NCBI RefSeq assembly: GCF_001905665.1
Contig: NZ_LIVX01000002.1
Location: 197,420-261,419 of the forward strand
Length of the DNA stretch: 64,000 nucleotides
Source: Streptomyces sp. CB02261
Lineage (GTDB): Bacteria > Actinomycetota > Actinomycetes > Streptomycetales > Streptomycetaceae
Reading direction: 5' to 3'
In this document: in pieces, positions 24,898 through 33,229 of the stretch
Layout of the letters: each line of letters opens with the position of its first letter
Numbering within the stretch: the stretch's first letter is position 1
Notes under the pieces: model-generated
Databases searched by the model: none
Told to the model about the DNA's origin: nothing
The model's input: only the letters and a program-made list of their open reading frames with translations
Program-made: the position numbers and the translations under genes

Positions 24898-26017
24898 CAC
24901 GCTCGCCCGGGAGCCCGTACGCGAGACCGCGCCGACCGCTCCCGCCCCTCCCCGGCGGCGGCGCGACCGCCTCGTCCTCGGCGCGGCCCTCGCCTGGCTC
25001 GTCGTGCTCCTCGTGGAGTGGGCGGCGGACGGCCGGATCTGGCCGGGGCACCTGGTGGGCATCGTCCCGCCGGCCGCCTTCGTCATCGTCCCGCTGCTGC
25101 TCGCGGCCCTCGCCCCGCTCGCCCGGGGCGCCGCCCGGTGGCGGAGCCTGGCGGCCGCCGTGCTCGCGCTGGCCGTGGGCTTCGGCCAGTCGGGCGTCGA
25201 CCCGGCGGCGCTGTGGCGGGCGGAGCCGAGGCCAGGTCCTGACTCCGTGCGGGTCTTCGCCTGGAACACGAACTCGTGGAACCAGCTCCTCGGCACGCAG
25301 GACCACTTCTACGCCTTCCTGAGATCGAAGGACGCGGACGTGTACCTGCTGCACGAGTACCAGCACGTGACCGCCGACCGGAAGGGCCGGCTGCCCATCG
25401 ACGACCTGGCGCGGCTGCGCCGGGAGTTCCCCGGTCACCAGGTGGCGGTCAGGGGCGAGCTGGTGACGCTCTCCCGGTTCCCGATCCTGCGGCAGCCGGC
25501 CGTCGGCCCGGCCGGGGACCTTCCGCCCGGCGCCGACTGGGCGGCGGAGTACCGGGAGAACAAGGTGCTGCGGACGGACGTGCTGGTCAGAGGCCGGACG
25601 GTCTCGTTCTACAACGTGCACATGCCGGTGTGGAACAGCATGCCGGACGGGCTCCTCTCCGCCGCCTTCTACCGCCACATGCGGGAGCGGTTCGCCCCGC
25701 GCCGGGCCCAGTACGCGGGGCTGGAGGCCGACCTGGCGGCCAACCGCAACCCGGTGGTGGTGGCCGGGGACTTCAACGCGACGGCCGCGATGTCCGACCT
25801 CGACCCGCTGCGGGAGCGCCTCGACGACGCGGCGGACGTGAGCACCGACCCGTACCCCACGAGCTGGGAGGAGGGCGGCTGGAAGCCCTTCTGGCGGACC
25901 GACTGGGCGTTCACCGGGAACGGGGCGAGGGCCGAGCGGTACGCGTTCGGTGAGCCGGAGAGACTCTCCGACCACGCGGTGCAGGACCTGTGGGTGTCCC
26001 TGCCGGGGAACGGGTGA
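24890..26017 (+). CDS. Membrane-anchored endonuclease/exonuclease/phosphatase-family protein (copy 1)
   Basis: 375 residues from GTG 24890. Three hydrophobic helices occupy ~residues 25-100 (LVLGAALAWLVVLLVEWAA; PAAFVIVPLLLAALAPLA; SLAAAVLALAVGFG), after which a complete DNase I-fold domain faces probably outward: FAWNTNSWNQ, LLHEYQH (metal Glu), FYNVHMPVW (catalytic His), VVAGDFNATAAMS (Asp/Asn), RTDWAFTGNG and LSDHAVQD (Asp-His). Every catalytic position expected for this fold is present. Extracytoplasmic phosphodiesterase or phosphatase activity on a lipid-linked substrate fits the context; a nuclease role is possible. Confidence 0.8.
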   Translation: MADTLAREPVRETAPTAPAPPRRRRDRLVLGAALAWLVVLLVEWAADGRIWPGHLVGIVPPAAFVIVPLLLAALAPLARGAARWRSLAAAVLALAVGFGQSGVDPAALWRAEPRPGPDSVRVFAWNTNSWNQLLGTQDHFYAFLRSKDADVYLLHEYQHVTADRKGRLPIDDLARLRREFPGHQVAVRGELVTLSRFPILRQPAVGPAGDLPPGADWAAEYRENKVLRTDVLVRGRTVSFYNVHMPVWNSMPDGLLSAAFYRHMRERFAPRRAQYAGLEADLAANRNPVVVAGDFNATAAMSDLDPLRERLDDAADVSTDPYPTSWEEGGWKPFWRTDWAFTGNGARAERYAFGEPERLSDHAVQDLWVSLPGNG

Positions 26018-26021
26018 CGGC

Positions 26022-26993
26022 GTGGTGTTGTACTGCGCCCTGGTCTGGGCGGTGTTCCTCGCCCTGCACCTCGCGCTCAACGGGCGGTGGTGGCCCTGGC
26101 TCGCGGTCTCCCTGCTGCCGCCGGTGACCTTCGCCGCCGTCCCGCTGGTCCTGCTCGCCGCCGCCGCAGTCACCGGCGGCGGGTGGGCCGCGGCTCTCGC
26201 CCTGGGCTGTCTCCTCGCGGGCTGGTCGCAGAACGGCGTCAACCTGCGGGCGCTGAGCCGCCGTTCGGAGACCGCGGCGGGGCTGCGGCTCGTCTCCTGG
26301 AACACCCAGCACTGGAACCAGGGCGGCGACCCGGACCGCTTCTACGGCTTCCTGCGCGCGCTCGCGGCCGACGTCTACGTGCTCCAGGAGTACCTGAACG
26401 GCTTCGAGGGCGGCGAGGTCTGGGACATCGACGACGAGGAGCGGCTGCGGGCCGCGTTCCCCGGCCACCACCTGGCCGTCGGCAACAACTCCGTGACGCT
26501 GTCCCGGTTCCCGCCCGCCGCCCCGCCGGTACCCGTCGGCGCCTGCTCGCTCCGGGTGGACCTGCGGATCGGCGACGGGGTCCTGTCCACGTACAACGTG
26601 CACATCCCGGTCCAGCTGACCGTGATGAACCCGCTGCGTCCCGCCTTCCTGCGGGACATGCGGCGCCGGGCCGCCGCCCGCGACCGGGAGTACGCGGCGC
26701 TCGTCGCCGACCTGCGGGGCAACCCGCACCCGGTCCTGGTGACCGGCGACTTCAACACCAGCGCGGCCATCGGGGACATCCGCCGGATGCCCGGGTCGCT
26801 GCGCGACGCGATCGGCGCCTGCCGCTCGGTCCTCCCCGCCAGCTGGAACGCCCGCGCACGGCTGCGGCTGTGGCGGATCGACTGGGCGTTCACCGGCGGC
26901 GGCGCCCGGGTCGGCACCTACCGCTTCCGGGACGCGGAGGGCCTCTCGGACCACCTGGTCCAGGAGCTGACCGTCACCACCCCCCACCTATGA
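26022..26993 (+). CDS. Membrane-anchored endonuclease/exonuclease/phosphatase-family protein (copy 2)
   Basis: 323 residues from GTG 26022, four bases after copy 1 ends. Architecture repeats copy 1: N-terminal hydrophobic helices (YCALVWAVFLALHLALNG; LAVSLLPPVTFAAVPLVLLAAAA) and a DNase I-fold domain with SWNTQHWNQ, VLQEYLN, YNVHIPVQ, VTGDFNTSAAIG, RIDWAFTGGG and LSDHLVQE. All catalytic residues are retained in both copies, so neither looks like a decayed duplicate. Divergence is considerable outside the motifs, suggesting an old tandem duplication with separate substrates. Confidence 0.8.
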   Translation: MVLYCALVWAVFLALHLALNGRWWPWLAVSLLPPVTFAAVPLVLLAAAAVTGGGWAAALALGCLLAGWSQNGVNLRALSRRSETAAGLRLVSWNTQHWNQGGDPDRFYGFLRALAADVYVLQEYLNGFEGGEVWDIDDEERLRAAFPGHHLAVGNNSVTLSRFPPAAPPVPVGACSLRVDLRIGDGVLSTYNVHIPVQLTVMNPLRPAFLRDMRRRAAARDREYAALVADLRGNPHPVLVTGDFNTSAAIGDIRRMPGSLRDAIGACRSVLPASWNARARLRLWRIDWAFTGGGARVGTYRFRDAEGLSDHLVQELTVTTPHL

Positions 26994-27010
26994 GAGAGAG
27001 GGAAGAACCG

Positions 27011-27976
27011 ATGGAGTACACCCACCTGGGCGGCCCCGAGGGCCCCCGCGTGAGCACCCTGTGCCTGGGCACCCTGCCGTTCGGCACCCGGATCGACGAG
27101 GCCGCCGCCTTCGCCGTCCTCGACCGCTTCCACGAGGCCGGCGGCACGTTCATCGACACCGCCAACACGTACGCCTTCTGGGAGCCGGGCGCGACCGGCG
27201 CCGAGAGCGAGCTGCTCATCGGCCGCTGGCTGCGCAGCCGGGGCGTCCGGGACGAGATGGTGATCGCCACCAAGGTCGGGGCGCTGCCGGACCCGCCGGG
27301 CTCGGCCTGGCCGGAGTGCGCGGAGGGCCTCTCGGCCCCGGTGCTGCGGCGTCAGGTGGAGGAGAGCCTGCGGAACCTGGGCACGGACCGGATCGATCTC
27401 TACTACGCGCACATCGACGACCGGGCGACCCCGGTCGCGGAGACGATGGGGGCCTTCGGCGAGCTGGAGGACGCGGGGAAGATAGGCCGGGCCGGCTGCT
27501 CCAACTTCGCCGCCTGGCGGATCGAGGAGTCCCGGGGCGCGGCGGTCGCCGCCGGGGTGCCGGACTACGCGGCCGTGCAGCAGCGGTACACCTATCTGCG
27601 GCCGCGTCCCGGCGCGGACTTCGGGGTGAACCCGCACGCCTCCGAGGAGCTGCTCGACTATCTGGGGACGCGGCCGGAGCTGACGTTCACGGCGTACACG
27701 ACCCAGCTGACGGGCGCCTACACCGATCCGGGCAAGGAGGTGCCGGAGCAGTACCGGCACGCGGGGTCGGAGCGGCGGCTGAAGGTGCTCGCGGAGGTCG
27801 CGGCGGAGCTCGGGGTGACCGCGAACCAGGTGGTCCTGGCCTGGGCCCTGGGCGGTGCGCTGCCGGTCCTGCCGGTGATCGGGGCGAGTTCGCCGGCGCA
27901 GCTGGACGAGGCGCTCGGCGCGGTGGGGCTGCGGCTCGACGCGGACTTGAGGAAGCGGCTCGACGATGTCGACTGA
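27011..27976 (+). CDS. Aldo/keto reductase
   Basis: 321 residues from ATG 27011 with a strong GAGAGAGAGG site. It is a TIM-barrel AKR: FIDTANTYAFW (Asp and Tyr of the tetrad), VIATKVGALPD (Lys), LYYAHIDDRATPV (His) and LPVIGASSPAQLDEAL, the NADPH-binding segment. It likely reduces a carbonyl or inverts a hydroxyl on a sugar. Seventeen bases separate it from the upstream gene, and its end overlaps the transporter gene by eleven bases, so it is part of the same transcript. Confidence 0.87.
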   Translation: MEYTHLGGPEGPRVSTLCLGTLPFGTRIDEAAAFAVLDRFHEAGGTFIDTANTYAFWEPGATGAESELLIGRWLRSRGVRDEMVIATKVGALPDPPGSAWPECAEGLSAPVLRRQVEESLRNLGTDRIDLYYAHIDDRATPVAETMGAFGELEDAGKIGRAGCSNFAAWRIEESRGAAVAAGVPDYAAVQQRYTYLRPRPGADFGVNPHASEELLDYLGTRPELTFTAYTTQLTGAYTDPGKEVPEQYRHAGSERRLKVLAEVAAELGVTANQVVLAWALGGALPVLPVIGASSPAQLDEALGAVGLRLDADLRKRLDDVD

Positions 27977-30029
27977 ACGGTTCCGCGCGGTCGAGGAGTT
28001 CGCGCTGCGGCACCGGGTGGCCATGGTGGTGGTGTGGTCGCTGGTGCTGCTGCTCGGCGGTGCGGCGGCGGTGGCGGGCCTCGGCAGGCTCGACCAGTCG
28101 TTCACCGCGTCCGGCGGGCCGGGGCACCGCGCGAACCAGGCGGTCCAGGAGCGGTACGGGAACGGGGCGGCCGTCGCCCCGCTGGTCGCCGTCGCGACCT
28201 GGCCGGCGGCGGCGGACGTACGGGACCCGGGCACGGCCGGGCGGTTCGCGTCCGCCGTCGGGCGGGTGGCGGGCCCGGGCGCGCGGACGGTCTCGTACGC
28301 GGGCACGGGCGACGAGGGCTTCCTCGGCGCGGACGGCCGGACCGTGTACGCGCTGGTGTACCCGGGGGCCGGGAGGCCGGACCTGGCGGGGCTGACGGCC
28401 GTCGAGGAGGCGGCGGGCACCCTGCGGGCCGGGCTGCGGTCGGCCCTCCCCGAGGCCCGGGTCGACGTGACGGGTGTCCTTCCGCTCACGCACGACAGCG
28501 CGGTGGCGGGGCCGGGGCCCCTCGCCCTGGCGGCGAAGGCGGCCTGCGCGCTCGGGCTGCTCGTGCTGCTGGTCCTGGCGTTCCGCTCGCCGGTGGGCGC
28601 CCTGGCCCCGCTGCTGCTCGCCGGGGTGACGTCGGTGGGGGCGCTGGTCCTGGTGGAGGCGGTGGCCGGGTTCACCGAGATCAGCTTCATCGTGGTCTAC
28701 CTGGTGCCGGTCACGGCGCTGGTGCTCGCGGTGCACCGCTGGGCGCAGCCGCCGGGTCCGGCCGCCCGGTCCGGGGTGGCGGGCGGCGCGGCGGGCGCGG
28801 CGGCCTGTGCGGCCCTCGCGCTCTTCCCGGCGGCGTTCCTGCGCTCGGTCGGGATCGCGGGGCTCGCGGTGTGCGCGGTGGGCACGGCGGCGTCCCTGAC
28901 CCTGACGCCGGTGCTGCGGTCGGCCCTGCGCCGGAGCGGGACGACGCGACCGGCGGCGGTACGGGTCGGGTGGCGGCCTAGGGGCGTCCCGGCGGCGGTA
29001 CGGGTCGGGTGGCGGCCGAGGGGCGTCCCGGCGGCGCTCGGTCTGGCGCTCCTCGTCGTGCTCGCCGGGGCGGCCACCCAGCTGCGGGTGGGCAATCCGG
29101 AGGCCCGTGCCCTGGTGGCGAGCGGCCCCGCCCGGGACGGTCTGGACCGGCTCACGGCGGCCGGGGTGCCGACGGGGGCGCTGAACCCCCTGGAGGTCCT
29201 GGTACCCGGGGGCGTGGACGCGCGGGCCGTGGCCGCGCGGGCGGCCCGGGTGCCGGGAGTACTGCTGGCGGCGGCGCCGACGGCCCCCGACTGGCGGCGC
29301 GCCGGGTCGGCCCTGGTCGTGGTCGTACCGGAGGAGGAACCGATGACGGCGGCGGGCGCCGCGACGGTGACGGCCCTGCGCTCGGCCCTCGTGGGGCCGG
29401 ACGACACCGGGTCGGACGCGGGGCACGACGGCGCGGGCCTCGACGGCGCGAAACACGACAGCACTCGGGCACGCGCGGGGCACGACGGCGCGGGTCACGA
29501 CGGCACCGACGCCCCCGTGCTCGTGGGCGGTTCGGGGGTGGTGGACCGTGACCTCGTGGACGGGGTGTACGGGCTCCTCCCGTACGCGGTCCCGGCGGCG
29601 GCCCTGGCCGGGTTCGGCGTGCTCGCGGCCTTCACGGCGGCGGGCGCCGCCGCCCGCGCCGTGGCGGGCGGCCTGCTCGCCGCCGCCGCGTCCGCGGGCG
29701 CGCTGACCGTCCTGTGGCAGTGGGGTCCGGCCGGCACCGGCGCGGTGACGGGCTGGGTCCCGCTGGTGGTGGGCGTGTTCGCCTTCTGCGTCTCGCTGGA
29801 GCGCGCGGTCGCCTCGGCGTCTGGTGGTCCGTCGTGGGCGGGTCCGGTGGCGGCGGGTGCCGGCGCGCTCGCGGTCCTCGCCGTCGGGCTCGGCCCGCAG
29901 GTCGAACTGGCTTTGCTGGTCTCGGGGTTCGCGATGGCGGCGACGCTGGACGCGCTGGCCGGCCGGCGGCTGGCCGTACCGCCGTCCGGACCGGTCGCCG
30001 TACTCCGGAGTTCACCCCGATTGGTCTAG
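27966..30029 (+). CDS. MMPL/RND-family membrane transporter
   Basis: 687 residues from ATG 27966. Membrane segment 1 (VAMVVVWSLVLLLGGAAAVAGL) is followed by an extracytoplasmic loop (~35-165) and a block of helices, then a second loop (~360-500) and a second block of helices, the MMPL two-repeat plan. It is shorter than lipid-exporting MmpL proteins and lacks a soluble C-terminal domain. A 39-bp in-frame duplication (13 residues, PAAVRVGWRPRGV twice) and a His/Asp/Gly-rich stretch (GHDGAGLDGAKHD...GHDGAGHDG) make the linker and second loop unusual. It is a natural candidate to export the product of the preceding genes. Confidence 0.82.
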   Translation: MSTERFRAVEEFALRHRVAMVVVWSLVLLLGGAAAVAGLGRLDQSFTASGGPGHRANQAVQERYGNGAAVAPLVAVATWPAAADVRDPGTAGRFASAVGRVAGPGARTVSYAGTGDEGFLGADGRTVYALVYPGAGRPDLAGLTAVEEAAGTLRAGLRSALPEARVDVTGVLPLTHDSAVAGPGPLALAAKAACALGLLVLLVLAFRSPVGALAPLLLAGVTSVGALVLVEAVAGFTEISFIVVYLVPVTALVLAVHRWAQPPGPAARSGVAGGAAGAAACAALALFPAAFLRSVGIAGLAVCAVGTAASLTLTPVLRSALRRSGTTRPAAVRVGWRPRGVPAAVRVGWRPRGVPAALGLALLVVLAGAATQLRVGNPEARALVASGPARDGLDRLTAAGVPTGALNPLEVLVPGGVDARAVAARAARVPGVLLAAAPTAPDWRRAGSALVVVVPEEEPMTAAGAATVTALRSALVGPDDTGSDAGHDGAGLDGAKHDSTRARAGHDGAGHDGTDAPVLVGGSGVVDRDLVDGVYGLLPYAVPAAALAGFGVLAAFTAAGAAARAVAGGLLAAAASAGALTVLWQWGPAGTGAVTGWVPLVVGVFAFCVSLERAVASASGGPSWAGPVAAGAGALAVLAVGLGPQVELALLVSGFAMAATLDALAGRRLAVPPSGPVAVLRSSPRLV
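28950..29027 (+). repeat. Perfect-period 39-bp in-frame tandem duplication inside the MMPL gene
   Basis: Copies at 28950-28988 and 28989-29027 differ at one base (CCTAGG versus CCGAGG). A further nine bases of a third copy follow. It encodes two copies of a 13-residue basic segment just before a membrane helix. Confidence 0.9.
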
Positions 30030-30035
30030 ACCTAG
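30020..30035. promoter_or_regulatory. DasR operator (dre)-like site upstream of the TrmB/LuxR-type regulator
   Basis: ATTGGTCTAGACCTAG matches the dre consensus at 12 of 16 positions and has the perfect GGTCTAGACC centre. It overlaps the TAG stop of the MMPL gene and lies 95 bp upstream of the regulator start. Confidence 0.55.
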
Positions 30036-30129
30036 AGAGCCCCTCCCGCTTAGCATCGACGACCGCGATCACCAACGCGATCGATCGCGCGACGGAACGT
30101 GACGACGGGGACGACGGGGGAGATAACGC

Positions 30130-31113
30130 ATGTTGGAGGCGCTCGGCATAAAGGAGTCGACGGAGGCCGTCTACCGCCTGCTCCTGGAGCGACCCGAGTA
30201 CGACGTGACGGAGATGGCGGCCCACCTCGGCCGCCCCGAACCAGAGGTCCGCGAGGCGCTCGCCTGCCTCGCGGACCTCAAGCTCGTCCTGATGGACGAC
30301 TCCTCGGGCGAGGTCGAGCCCTTCAACCCGGACGTCGGCTTCTCCTTCCTGCTGTCCCGCGCCGAGGCCGAACTGAGCAAGCGCAAGCGCCAGGTCGAGC
30401 AGGCCGGCCGGGCCGTGGCGGGCATCCTCGCCTCGTACGCCGACCACCCCGAGCCGGGCGTCCGGCACGACCTCGTGGACCGCATCACCGGCCTCGACGA
30501 CGTCCGCGAACGACTCGAGGACCTGGCCGCGAACGCCCGCACCGAGTGCCTCTCGCTCCTCCCGGGCGGGGCACAGCTCCCCGACACCATGGACGCGAGC
30601 CAGCCGCTCGACCAACTCGCCCTGGAACGCGGGGTGAAGATCCGGTCGATCTACCAGGAGAGCTTCCGCAACGACCCGCCGACCGTCGAGTACGTCCGCT
30701 GGTACTGCGACCTCGGCGGCGAGGCGCGGACCGTACCCGTGGTCCCGATGCTCATGGTGATCGTCGACCGCGAGGCCGCGCTCGTCCCGGTCGACCCGGA
30801 GGACGGGCGCGCGGGCGCCCTGGAGGTCCGCAGCCCCGGACTCGTCCACGCGCTCGTGGTGCTCTTCGACCGCCTGTGGGACACCGGCACCCCCTTCGGC
30901 GAGACCCCCCGCCGGGACGAGCACGACCTCACCCCGCAGGAGCGCGAGTTGCTCATGCTGCTCGGCATCGGCTGCACGGACGACATCGCGGCCCGGCGGC
31001 TCGGGATCTCCCTGCGGACCGTGCGCCGGATGAGCTCGGAGCTGATGAGCCGTCTCGGCGCCCGCAGCCGTTTCGAGGCGGGAGTGCGGGCCGCCAAGGA
31101 GGGCTGGCTCTGA
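30130..31113 (+). CDS. TrmB-like / LuxR-type transcriptional regulator
   Basis: 327 residues from ATG 30130. The N-terminal ~75 residues are a TrmB-like winged helix (TEAVYRLLLERPEYDVTEMAAHLGRPEPEVREALACLADLKLV); the middle is a phospholipase-D-like effector region without catalytic motifs; the C-terminus is a LuxR helix-turn-helix (LTPQERELLMLLGIGCTDDIAARRLGISLRTVRRMSSELMSRLGARSRFEAG). This architecture is frequent in Streptomyces as orphan regulators near secondary-metabolite or glycan genes. Position just after the MMPL gene and behind a dre suggests it controls the preceding or following operon. Confidence 0.85.
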   Translation: MLEALGIKESTEAVYRLLLERPEYDVTEMAAHLGRPEPEVREALACLADLKLVLMDDSSGEVEPFNPDVGFSFLLSRAEAELSKRKRQVEQAGRAVAGILASYADHPEPGVRHDLVDRITGLDDVRERLEDLAANARTECLSLLPGGAQLPDTMDASQPLDQLALERGVKIRSIYQESFRNDPPTVEYVRWYCDLGGEARTVPVVPMLMVIVDREAALVPVDPEDGRAGALEVRSPGLVHALVVLFDRLWDTGTPFGETPRRDEHDLTPQERELLMLLGIGCTDDIAARRLGISLRTVRRMSSELMSRLGARSRFEAGVRAAKEGWL

Positions 31114-31256
31114 CAGCGCGTCCGGGGACCGCACGACACATCACTCGGGTCATGACGAATCACTTCCGTTATGCGGACAGGGGTTCCATGGAGCTGAGAC
31201 GTCCCCTAGATTTCCCCACCATTACCGAGGTGATCAGCGAGGGGACGGGAATCGCC

Positions 31257-31520
31257 ATGTCAGACGCGCCAGATGCGACACAAGGGAAACAACCCACCAT
31301 CACACCCATGCGGGTGGTGATCGGCCTCTGCCTGTTCGCCCCGTTCGTGGCGATGCTCTGGGTGAGCTCCTACGCGAAGACCGAACCGCTCTTCGCCGGC
31401 ATCCCGTTCTTCTACTGGTACCAGATGCTCTGGGTGCTGATCTCCACCGCGCTCACCATGGTCGCCTACAAGCTGTGGCAGATCGACCAGCGCTCCCGCA
31501 AGGGTGGTGACGCGCGATGA
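31257..31520 (+). CDS. DUF3311 small membrane subunit of a solute:sodium symporter
   Basis: 87 residues from ATG 31257 with two membrane helices (VVIGLCLFAPFVAMLWVSSYA; FYWYQMLWVLISTALTMVAY). DUF3311 proteins are almost always encoded directly before a solute:sodium symporter, here with an ATGA overlap, and are believed to be a small accessory subunit. The short basic C-terminus (WQIDQRSRKGGDAR) faces the cytosol by the positive-inside rule. Confidence 0.85.
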   Translation: MSDAPDATQGKQPTITPMRVVIGLCLFAPFVAMLWVSSYAKTEPLFAGIPFFYWYQMLWVLISTALTMVAYKLWQIDQRSRKGGDAR

Positions 31521-33142
31521 AGGACGGCGTGAACGGCGTCGCACTCGCCGTCTTCATCTTCTTCTTCCTGGCCGTCACGGTCATGGGCTTCCTCGCCTCG
31601 CGCTGGCGCAAGGCCGAGAACGAGAACAGCCTCGACGAGTGGGGCCTGGGCGGCCGGTCGTTCGGCACCTGGGTGACCTGGTTCCTCCTCGGCGGCGACC
31701 TCTACACCGCCTACACCTTCGTCGCCGTCCCGGCGGCCATCTACGCGGCGGGCGCGGCCGGCTTCTTCGCCGTGCCGTACACGATCCTGGTGTACCCGCT
31801 GATCTTCACCTTCCTGCCGCGCCTCTGGTCCGTCTCGCACAAGCACGGCTACGTCACCACCTCGGACTTCGTGCGCGGCCGCTTCGGCTCCAAGGGCCTC
31901 TCCCTCGCGGTCGCGGTCACCGGCATCCTCGCCACGATGCCGTACATCGCGCTCCAGCTCGTCGGCATCCAGGCCGTCCTGGACGTGATGGGCGTCGGCG
32001 GCGGCGAGAACACCCACTGGTTCATCAAGGACCTGCCGCTGCTCATCGCCTTCGGTGTCCTCGCGGCGTACACGTACTCCTCGGGTCTGCGCGCCCCCGC
32101 GCTCATCGCCTTCGTCAAGGACACCCTGATCTACATCGTCATCGCGGTGGCGATCATCTACATCCCGATCAAGCTGGGCGGCTTCGACGAGATCTTCGCC
32201 AAGGCCGGCGAGGCGTACGCGCAGACCAACCCGGCGACGGACAAGCCGCGCGGTGCGCTCGTCCCCGGTGAGGCCGGCCAGTGGACGTACGCGACGCTCG
32301 CGCTCGGCTCGGCGCTCGCGCTGTTCATGTACCCGCACTCCATCACGGCGACCCTGTCGTCCCGGAGCCGTGAGGTCATCCGCCGCAACACCACGATCCT
32401 GCCGCTGTACTCGCTGATGCTGGGCCTGCTCGCGCTGCTCGGCTTCATGGCGATCGCCGCCGGGATCCAGGTGAAGAACGGGCAGCTGGCCATCCCGCAG
32501 CTGTTCGAGACGATGTTCCCGGACTGGTTCGCGGGCGTCGCGTTCGCCGCGATCGGCATCGGCGCGCTCGTCCCGGCGGCGATCATGTCGATCGCCGCGG
32601 CCAACCTCTTCACGAGGAACATCTACAAGGACTTCATCAAGAAGGACGCGACCCCGGCGCAGGAGACCAAGGTCTCCAAGATCGTCTCGCTCCTGGTGAA
32701 GGTCGGTGCGCTCGCCTTCGTCCTCACCATGGACAAGACCGTCGCGATCAACTTCCAGCTGCTCGGCGGCATCTGGATCCTGCAGACCTTCCCCGCCCTC
32801 GTCGGCGGCCTCTTCACCCGCTGGTTCCACCGCTGGGCACTGCTCGCCGGCTGGGCCGTCGGCATGCTCTACGGCACGGTCGCCGCGTACGGCGTCGCCA
32901 GCCCCACCCAGAAGCACTTCGGCGGCTCCTCCGCCGAGATCCCGGGCATCGGCGAGATCGGCTACATCGGCCTCACCGCCTTCGTCCTCAACCTCCTCGT
33001 CACCGTCGTCCTCACCTTCGTCCTCAAGGCCGTCAAGGCCCCCGAGGGCATCGACGAAACCTCCCCGTCCGACTACACGGCGGACGCCGGTGACCCCGGC
33101 GTGCAGACCGAGCTCCCGAAGCTCGGCGCCGACACGCACTGA
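31517..33142 (+). CDS. Solute:sodium symporter (SSS family), monocarboxylate/amino-acid type
   Basis: 541 residues, about 13-14 membrane helices. The family start (ENSLDEWGLGGRSFGTWVTWFLLGGDLYTAYTFVAVP) and the sodium-site helix (AIGIGALVPAAIMSIAAANLFTRNIYKDF) are clear. Relatives with a DUF3311 partner transport monocarboxylates such as lactate or pyruvate (MctP-like) in other bacteria; the substrate here is not proven. It is translated with the small subunit and ends at a strong terminator. Confidence 0.88.
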   Translation: MKDGVNGVALAVFIFFFLAVTVMGFLASRWRKAENENSLDEWGLGGRSFGTWVTWFLLGGDLYTAYTFVAVPAAIYAAGAAGFFAVPYTILVYPLIFTFLPRLWSVSHKHGYVTTSDFVRGRFGSKGLSLAVAVTGILATMPYIALQLVGIQAVLDVMGVGGGENTHWFIKDLPLLIAFGVLAAYTYSSGLRAPALIAFVKDTLIYIVIAVAIIYIPIKLGGFDEIFAKAGEAYAQTNPATDKPRGALVPGEAGQWTYATLALGSALALFMYPHSITATLSSRSREVIRRNTTILPLYSLMLGLLALLGFMAIAAGIQVKNGQLAIPQLFETMFPDWFAGVAFAAIGIGALVPAAIMSIAAANLFTRNIYKDFIKKDATPAQETKVSKIVSLLVKVGALAFVLTMDKTVAINFQLLGGIWILQTFPALVGGLFTRWFHRWALLAGWAVGMLYGTVAAYGVASPTQKHFGGSSAEIPGIGEIGYIGLTAFVLNLLVTVVLTFVLKAVKAPEGIDETSPSDYTADAGDPGVQTELPKLGADTH

Positions 33143-33162
33143 CCCGACGCACGACCGCGCAC

Positions 33163-33199
33163 GAGGGCCCGGGATCTCCGCGAGGGATCCCGGGCCCTC
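33163..33199 (+). terminator. Symporter operon terminator
   Basis: A 14-bp perfect stem (33163-33176 with 33186-33199) and a nine-base loop follow the symporter stop by 20 bp. Confidence 0.85.
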
Positions 33200-33229
33200 C
33201 CGCGTCCCCCCGGCAGGCACACTTCCCTC

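Noticed and set aside
23202..25322. A 700-codon plus-strand open frame in the glycan block
   Set aside because: It lies in another frame of the epimerase, GT2 and DNase I-fold genes, with Arg/Pro-rich non-protein-like sequence and no ribosome site.
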